A stretch of DNA of 64,000 nt from Leptodactylus fallax. Lineage: Eukaryota > Chordata > Amphibia > Anura > Leptodactylidae. The stretch covers positions 1,054,501 through 1,118,500 of the forward strand of contig CAMRHE010000169.1 in assembly GCA_947044405.1 (NCBI GenBank), in the 5' to 3' direction. The notes below the pieces were generated by a model. That model saw only the letters and a list, made by a program, of their open reading frames with translations, did not search any database and was not told the origin of the DNA. Shown piece after piece: positions 59,974 through 64,000 of the stretch (the stretch's first letter is position 1; each line of letters opens with the position of its first letter). Both the position numbers and the translations under genes were made by a program.

Positions 59974-60911
59974 TCTTCCAACAGTCTTGAAGGAGTTCCC
60001 AGAGATGCTTAGCACTTGTTGGCCCTTTTGCCTTCACTCTGCGGTCCAGCTCAACCCAAACCATCTCGATTGGGTTCAGGTCTGGTGACTGTGGAGGCCA
60101 GGTCATCTGGCGTAGCACCCCATCACTCTCCTTCTTGGTCAAATAGCCCTTACACAGTCTGGAGGTGTGTTTGGGGTCATTGTCCTGTTGAAAAATAAAT
60201 GATGGTCCAACTAAATGCAAACCGGATGGAATAGCATGCCGCTGCAAGATGCTGTGGTAACCATGCTGGTTCAGTATTCCTTCAATTTTTAATAAATCCC
60301 CAACAATGTCACCAGCAAAGCACCCCCCACACCATCACACCTCCTCCTCCATGCTTCACGGTGGGAATCAGGCATGTAGAGTCCATTCGTTCACCTTTTC
60401 TGCGTCGCACAAAGACCCGGTGGATCTCAAATTTGGACTCATCAGACCAAAGCACAGATTTCCACAGGTCTAATGTCCATTCCTTGTGTTCTTTAGCCCA
60501 AACAAGTCTGTTCTGCCTGTTGCCTGTCCTTAGCAGTGGTTTCCTAGCAGCTATTTTACCATGAAGGCCTGCTGCACACAGTCTCCTCTTAACAGTTGTT
60601 GTAGAGATGTGTCTGCTGCTAGAACTCTGTGTGGCATTGACCTGGTCTCTAATCTGAGCTGCTGTTAACCTGCGATTTCTGAGGCTGGTGACTCGGATGA
60701 ACTTATCCTCCGCAGCAGAGGTGACTCTTGGTCTTCCTTTCCTGGGGCGGTCCTCATGTGAGCCAGTTTCTTTGTAGCGCTTGATGGTTTTAGCCACTGC
60801 ACTTGGGGACACTTTCAAAGTTTTCCCAATTTTTCGGACTGACTGACCTTCATTTCTTAAAGTAATGATGGCCACTCGTTTTTCTTTACTTAGCTGCTTT
60901 TGTCTTGCCAT
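59870..60911 (-). pseudogene. Tc1-like DD38E transposase (element E), one frameshift
   Basis: The start MARQKQLSKEKR is at 60911. A helix-turn-helix (VRKIGKTLKVSPSAVAKTI), a GRPRVT basic link and a second helix-turn-helix (STTTVKRRLCAAGLHGK) follow. The first catalytic block is LWSDESKFEIH, then KHGGGGVMVWG. A run of six G (minus; six C at 60322-60327) has one extra base and shifts the frame at the WGCF position. The second frame resumes with [13 protein letters not shown] (aspartate at 60182-60184) and NPIEMVW (glutamate at 60065-60067). Thirty-eight residues separate these two acids, the spacing of the DD38E (Intruder-type) subgroup. The stop is at 59870-59872. Apart from the single indel the gene looks whole. 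Confidence 0.92.
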
Positions 60912-61058
60912 AATACAAATTCTAACACTCCATTCAGTAGGACTATCAGCTGTGTATCCACCTGACTTCTGAACAACACAAGTGATGGTCCCAACCCCAT
61001 TTATAAGGCAAGAAATCCCACTCATTAAACCTGACAGGGCACACCTGTGAAGTGAAAA

Positions 61059-61326
61059 CCATTTCAGGTGACTACCTCTTGAAGCTCATCAAGAGAATGC
61101 CAAGAGTGTGCAAAGCAGTAATCAAAGCAAAAGGTGGCTACTTTGAAGAACCTAGAATATAAGACATATTTTCAGTTGTTTCACACTTTTTTGTTAAGTA
61201 TATAATTCCACATCGTGTTAATTCATAGTTTTGATGCCTTCAGTGTGAATCTACAATTTTTATAGTCATGAAAATACAGAAAACTCTTGGAATGAGAAGG
61301 TGTGTCCAAACTTTTGGTCTGTACCG
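61059..61326 (-). repeat. Right terminal inverted repeat of element E (duplicate gene end)
   Basis: 61080-61162 reads on the plus strand as KLIKRMPRVCKAVIKAKGG, then YFEEPRI and a stop, the same as the transposase C-terminus. Confidence 0.9.
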
Positions 61327-61404
61327 TATGTTGTACAACTGATCAAGCAATCAAATATTATAGTCCCCTTGTAGGATTGTAAAAAAAAAAAAAAAAAAAA
61401 TTAA

Positions 61405-61640
61405 AGGGAGCCTGCCACGAGAAACCAGCATATCAACCTAGTGCAGCAGATAGATAAATTAGGGTCATCTGAATTTCTGAATCAAACTGTGTTTTCCCCT
61501 TATGAATCAGAGCCTCCTTTGCCAATCGCTGTATCGCTGATTTGTCAATACGCAAGTGAGCTCTTTGGAGTAATGAGGGCATTACCATTGTTGTCTATTG
61601 TGACCAATTCTGTACAAATGCAAGATGTCGTCCTAAAGTT
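61405..61640. repeat. MITE fragment after TTAA (AGGGAGCCTGCCACGAG)
   Basis: A poly-A run, then ttaa (61401-61404) and agggagcctgcc, the same start type as 43731 and 29644. The inner block at 61490-61620 resembles 22225-22330. The right end was not identified. Confidence 0.5.
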
Positions 61641-62960
61641 TGATATAAAAAAAAAAGTATTATGTATTAACAGAAGAGTATGCTCTGTGTCTTTGTTTAA
61701 TAGTATTACAATGACTGATTATAGCATAATAAAGTTACTTCTAAATAGAGTCTAGATAATTCTAGAAATATTGTTACCTTTCATTGTTTAATCTTTTCAT
61801 TAACGTTTGACAATTTCCTTAATGTCAAAATTCTTTTCAAATAGTTTTGATATCTGATAATAATTTGATGGATAATTCAATTATAAGCAAGCATGTAAAT
61901 TGAAAATAATGGGATTTCTAAATTATTGCTGAAGTAGACAGTAAAACACATGTGTTACATGGAAAACATGCTTTTAGCAGATCAGTACATGAAGTTTTAT
62001 ACTTCTTGACTGTTTTTAATATTGTTTCTTTTCTTTTCAAAACCAACTTGTCCTGCAATATGAAGCTGTAAGTCTAAAGTCTAGGGGGTGTTCCCTTTAT
62101 AACATGTAGGGTTGCCACCTTTTGGGATGTGGCTTTACACTGAACTAGTGACGTGAATCAATGAATGAATCAGTGAAGCTGTAAGGGTAGCTGGAAAGGA
62201 AAGTAGAAGCACCCACCCTACTTGTCATAAATTATGCACGCACCCAATACTGGCTCTGATCTACGAACACCATGGCATTGCGTCATGTCATCCAAAAACA
62301 CAAAACTCCACATCTACGCACATTCCTCTTGCAGACCTGGTTCTAAAGCAGCAGTAAAACAATATTGTTCCTCCCTTTAAGACTGTAGGTGCAAGGCCAC
62401 AATGAGATAGATTATGGATCTACTGTGTGCGGTACAAGCCTCCATTTTTACTTAAAATATAAATAAAGCTGTAAGAAATTTTATCTGCGTTCCTGTATGC
62501 CGACTGCTACCTTTTTCTTGTTTCTTTGGGATATGCAGATGGAGAGATTCAACAGACCTTCTACTTTTGTCGGTTGGCTGAAAACCTTTCTTTTAATATG
62601 CTTAGAAAACTGCATGGTTTCCACATGTAACACTGTCTCACATCTCACTGGGGGATGCTGGAGAATAATATTGTTTTAGTGTAGAGACGCGTCCTGCTTT
62701 ACCAAGTGGGCACAACCACTTGGTGTAGTCTAGACATAGTTCTCATTGCCCTGCTTTAAATCACAATAACCACATTCAATAAACTTCAGATTACAGATAT
62801 ATGACAACTGCCGGTTGTGTCTTGATTTGATAGAGAAAAAACAGAAAATAGAGGTGCATAGTGTCAGATCTTTCATCTCTTGGTTTGGAAGAGTTTGACA
62901 GCATGGGTTGTGTCAGAAAAGGTACAGTTATCTTCGGGCCACAACAGTCAAGGAACTTAT
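61641..62960. other. Intergenic, no recognised element
   Basis: Nothing recognised. Confidence 0.4.
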
Positions 62961-62965
62961 TTAGA

Positions 62966-63955
62966 TACCTCCCAACTTTCAAAGCATAGGAGGGATATAA
63001 TATGAGGTGCACAAATTTAGCCCCACCTACTTCTACTCTGACTCATTCCCATCCATCTCTCTTTGTGCCCCCACACAGTATAATGCCCCTACAGTCACCC
63101 TAATATGATATACCCCCACATTTTTAATGTATACCTTCAACTGTCCCCACAGTATAAAGTCCCTCTCCTGATGCACCCACAATTTAATGTCCCCATTCAG
63201 TTGCCTCCTGTTTAATGTCCCCCTCCAATTGCCCCAGTTTCATGTCCTCCTCCAGCTGCCACTAGTTTTGTATCCTGCCTCCATCTGCTCCTAAAGTTCC
63301 ATGTCCCTCTACATCTGCCCCCAGTTTGTCCTCCTCCATCTGCCCCCACAGTTTCATGTTCCCCTCCAGTTGACCCCAGTTTAATGTCCCCCTCCAGCTA
63401 CCCCAAGTTTAATGTTCTTCTTCAGCTGCCACCAGTTTCATGTACCCCTCCATCTGTTCCCACAGTTTCATGTCCCCTCTCCATCTGCTTCCACAGTTTC
63501 ATGTCCCCCTTCAGCTGTCCCCGCAGTTTCATGTTCCCCCTCCAGTTTCCTCCACGGGATAATGTCCTTCTCCAGCTACCCCCAAAGCTTAATGTCCCCC
63601 TCTATCTGCCCCCACAGTTTCATGTCCCTTTCCTGTTGACCCCAGATTAATGTACCCCTCCATCTGCCCCCAGTTTAATGTCCTCCTCCATCTGCCCCAG
63701 TTTAATGCCCCGCCTCCAGCTACCACCACAATTTACAGTCCCCCTCCAGCTGCCCCACAATATTATGTCTCTATCCCAGTATCAACTAAACTTAAAAAAA
63801 CACTAATATTCACCTCTCCTCGCTCTCCTGCTGCTCTGTCCATTGTATTTAACTCCTCTGCGTTCTCCGGAAGCAGATGAGTTGAAGCTGAGTCATACCT
63901 CTCGATGACCGGGGCAGTGGGACAGGACCCGGAATCCAGGATGGTTGGGATGTAT
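62966..63955. repeat. Repeat with CCTCCCAAC-type ends around a minisatellite
   Basis: Left end tacctcccaactttcaaagc; right end (minus) atacatcccaaccatcctgg, then attccgggtcctgtccc. The interior is mostly a pyrimidine-rich array. Related short ends are at 31995-32085. The element may continue past 63955. Confidence 0.45.
63090..63770. repeat. Pyrimidine-rich minisatellite, unit about 20-35 bp
   Basis: Many variant copies of agtttaatgtccccctccag and ctgcccccacagtttcatgt. Open frames across it (for example 63384-63650) are products of the repeat and not genes. Confidence 0.75.
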
Positions 63956-64000
63956 GTATTTATCATGCATGTGAAGAGACAGGATATTATATTGGACACT
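63771..64000. other. Right edge of the window
   Basis: Tail of the repeat above, with a poly-A patch at 63793-63800 and no recognised gene. Confidence 0.35.

Larger units (their letters stand above)
59707..61326 (-). mobile_element. Tc1-like transposon E, inverted repeats overlap the transposase gene end
   Basis: TA flanks at 59705-59706 and 61327-61328. Ends are inverted copies of cagtacagaccaaaagtttg (one C/T change at the right). The inverted repeats are about 267 bp (59707-59973 and 61059-61326). The left one contains the last ~33 codons and the stop of the transposase; the right one carries a second copy of that coding end. Length is 1620 bp. Confidence 0.95.

Noticed and set aside
63384..63650. 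Proline/serine-rich 88-codon frame
   Set aside because: Translation of the minisatellite; the other frame of the array gives an equally open product.

Overview
This window looks like vertebrate genomic DNA, most likely from a frog (anuran amphibian). It has no operons, ribosome binding sites or dense coding. It is AT-rich and non-coding, with many Tc1/mariner transposons, L2- and L1-type LINE fragments, a Ty3/gypsy LTR element, hAT remnants and many palindromic MITEs whose ends resemble repeats common in frog genomes. I found no convincing host protein-coding exon and no tRNA or rRNA gene. Species-level assignment is not possible from sequence reading alone.

Layout. 1-2.4 kb: a decayed hAT (ZBED-like) transposase on the minus strand, split by a 5'-truncated L2-like LINE. 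2.4-5.9 kb: a small tandem satellite (unit about 75-80 bp) hit twice by related LTR elements: a young non-autonomous Ty3/gypsy element with two 654-bp LTRs and a 5-bp target duplication (2586-4823), and a solo LTR in the opposite orientation (5066-5708). 7.7-8.5 kb: another solo LTR and a foldback element. 8.5-16 kb: mostly unique sequence. 16-17.1 kb: a MITE carrying a nested hairpin-ended retroposon. 17.7-19.3 kb: an intact Tc1-like element. 19.8-27.3 kb: a dense patchwork of MITEs, palindromes and repeat fragments. 27.5-28.6 kb: a broken copy of an uncharacterised multicopy protein family. 30.4-31.2 kb: a fossil Tc1-like gene. 32.3-32.8 kb: an L1 ORF1 fragment. 33.3-36.7 kb: palindromes and repeats. 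36.8-38.1 kb: a defective Tc1 element. 40.3-42.8 kb: a 5'-truncated L1 with a perfect 16-bp target duplication. 43-48.5 kb: MITEs plus unique DNA. 48.8-50.5 kb: an intact Tc1 element with long, nearly identical inverted repeats. 52.8-53.5 kb: two MITEs. 54.3-55.9 kb: an intact Tc1-like element with short inverted repeats. 59.7-61.3 kb: a Tc1-like element broken by one frameshift. 63-64 kb: a pyrimidine-rich minisatellite inside a repeat.

The most notable result is the mix of Tc1-type transposases. By counting residues between the second and third catalytic acids, the window holds three classes: 34 residues (three elements), 35 (one) and 38 (one). Three reading frames are fully open. In the 38-residue element the inverted repeats are about 267 bp long and include the last ~33 codons of the transposase gene, so a second copy of that gene end lies at the far terminus. 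Other points of interest are a hairpin-ended retroposon seen twice with 10-14 bp target duplications, a dispersed repeat carrying the same short reading frame in two copies, several MITEs with TTAA flanks and similar AGRGG-type ends, and the uncharacterised multicopy protein family. All coordinates come from reading the sequence by eye; repeat boundaries without a target duplication are approximate.
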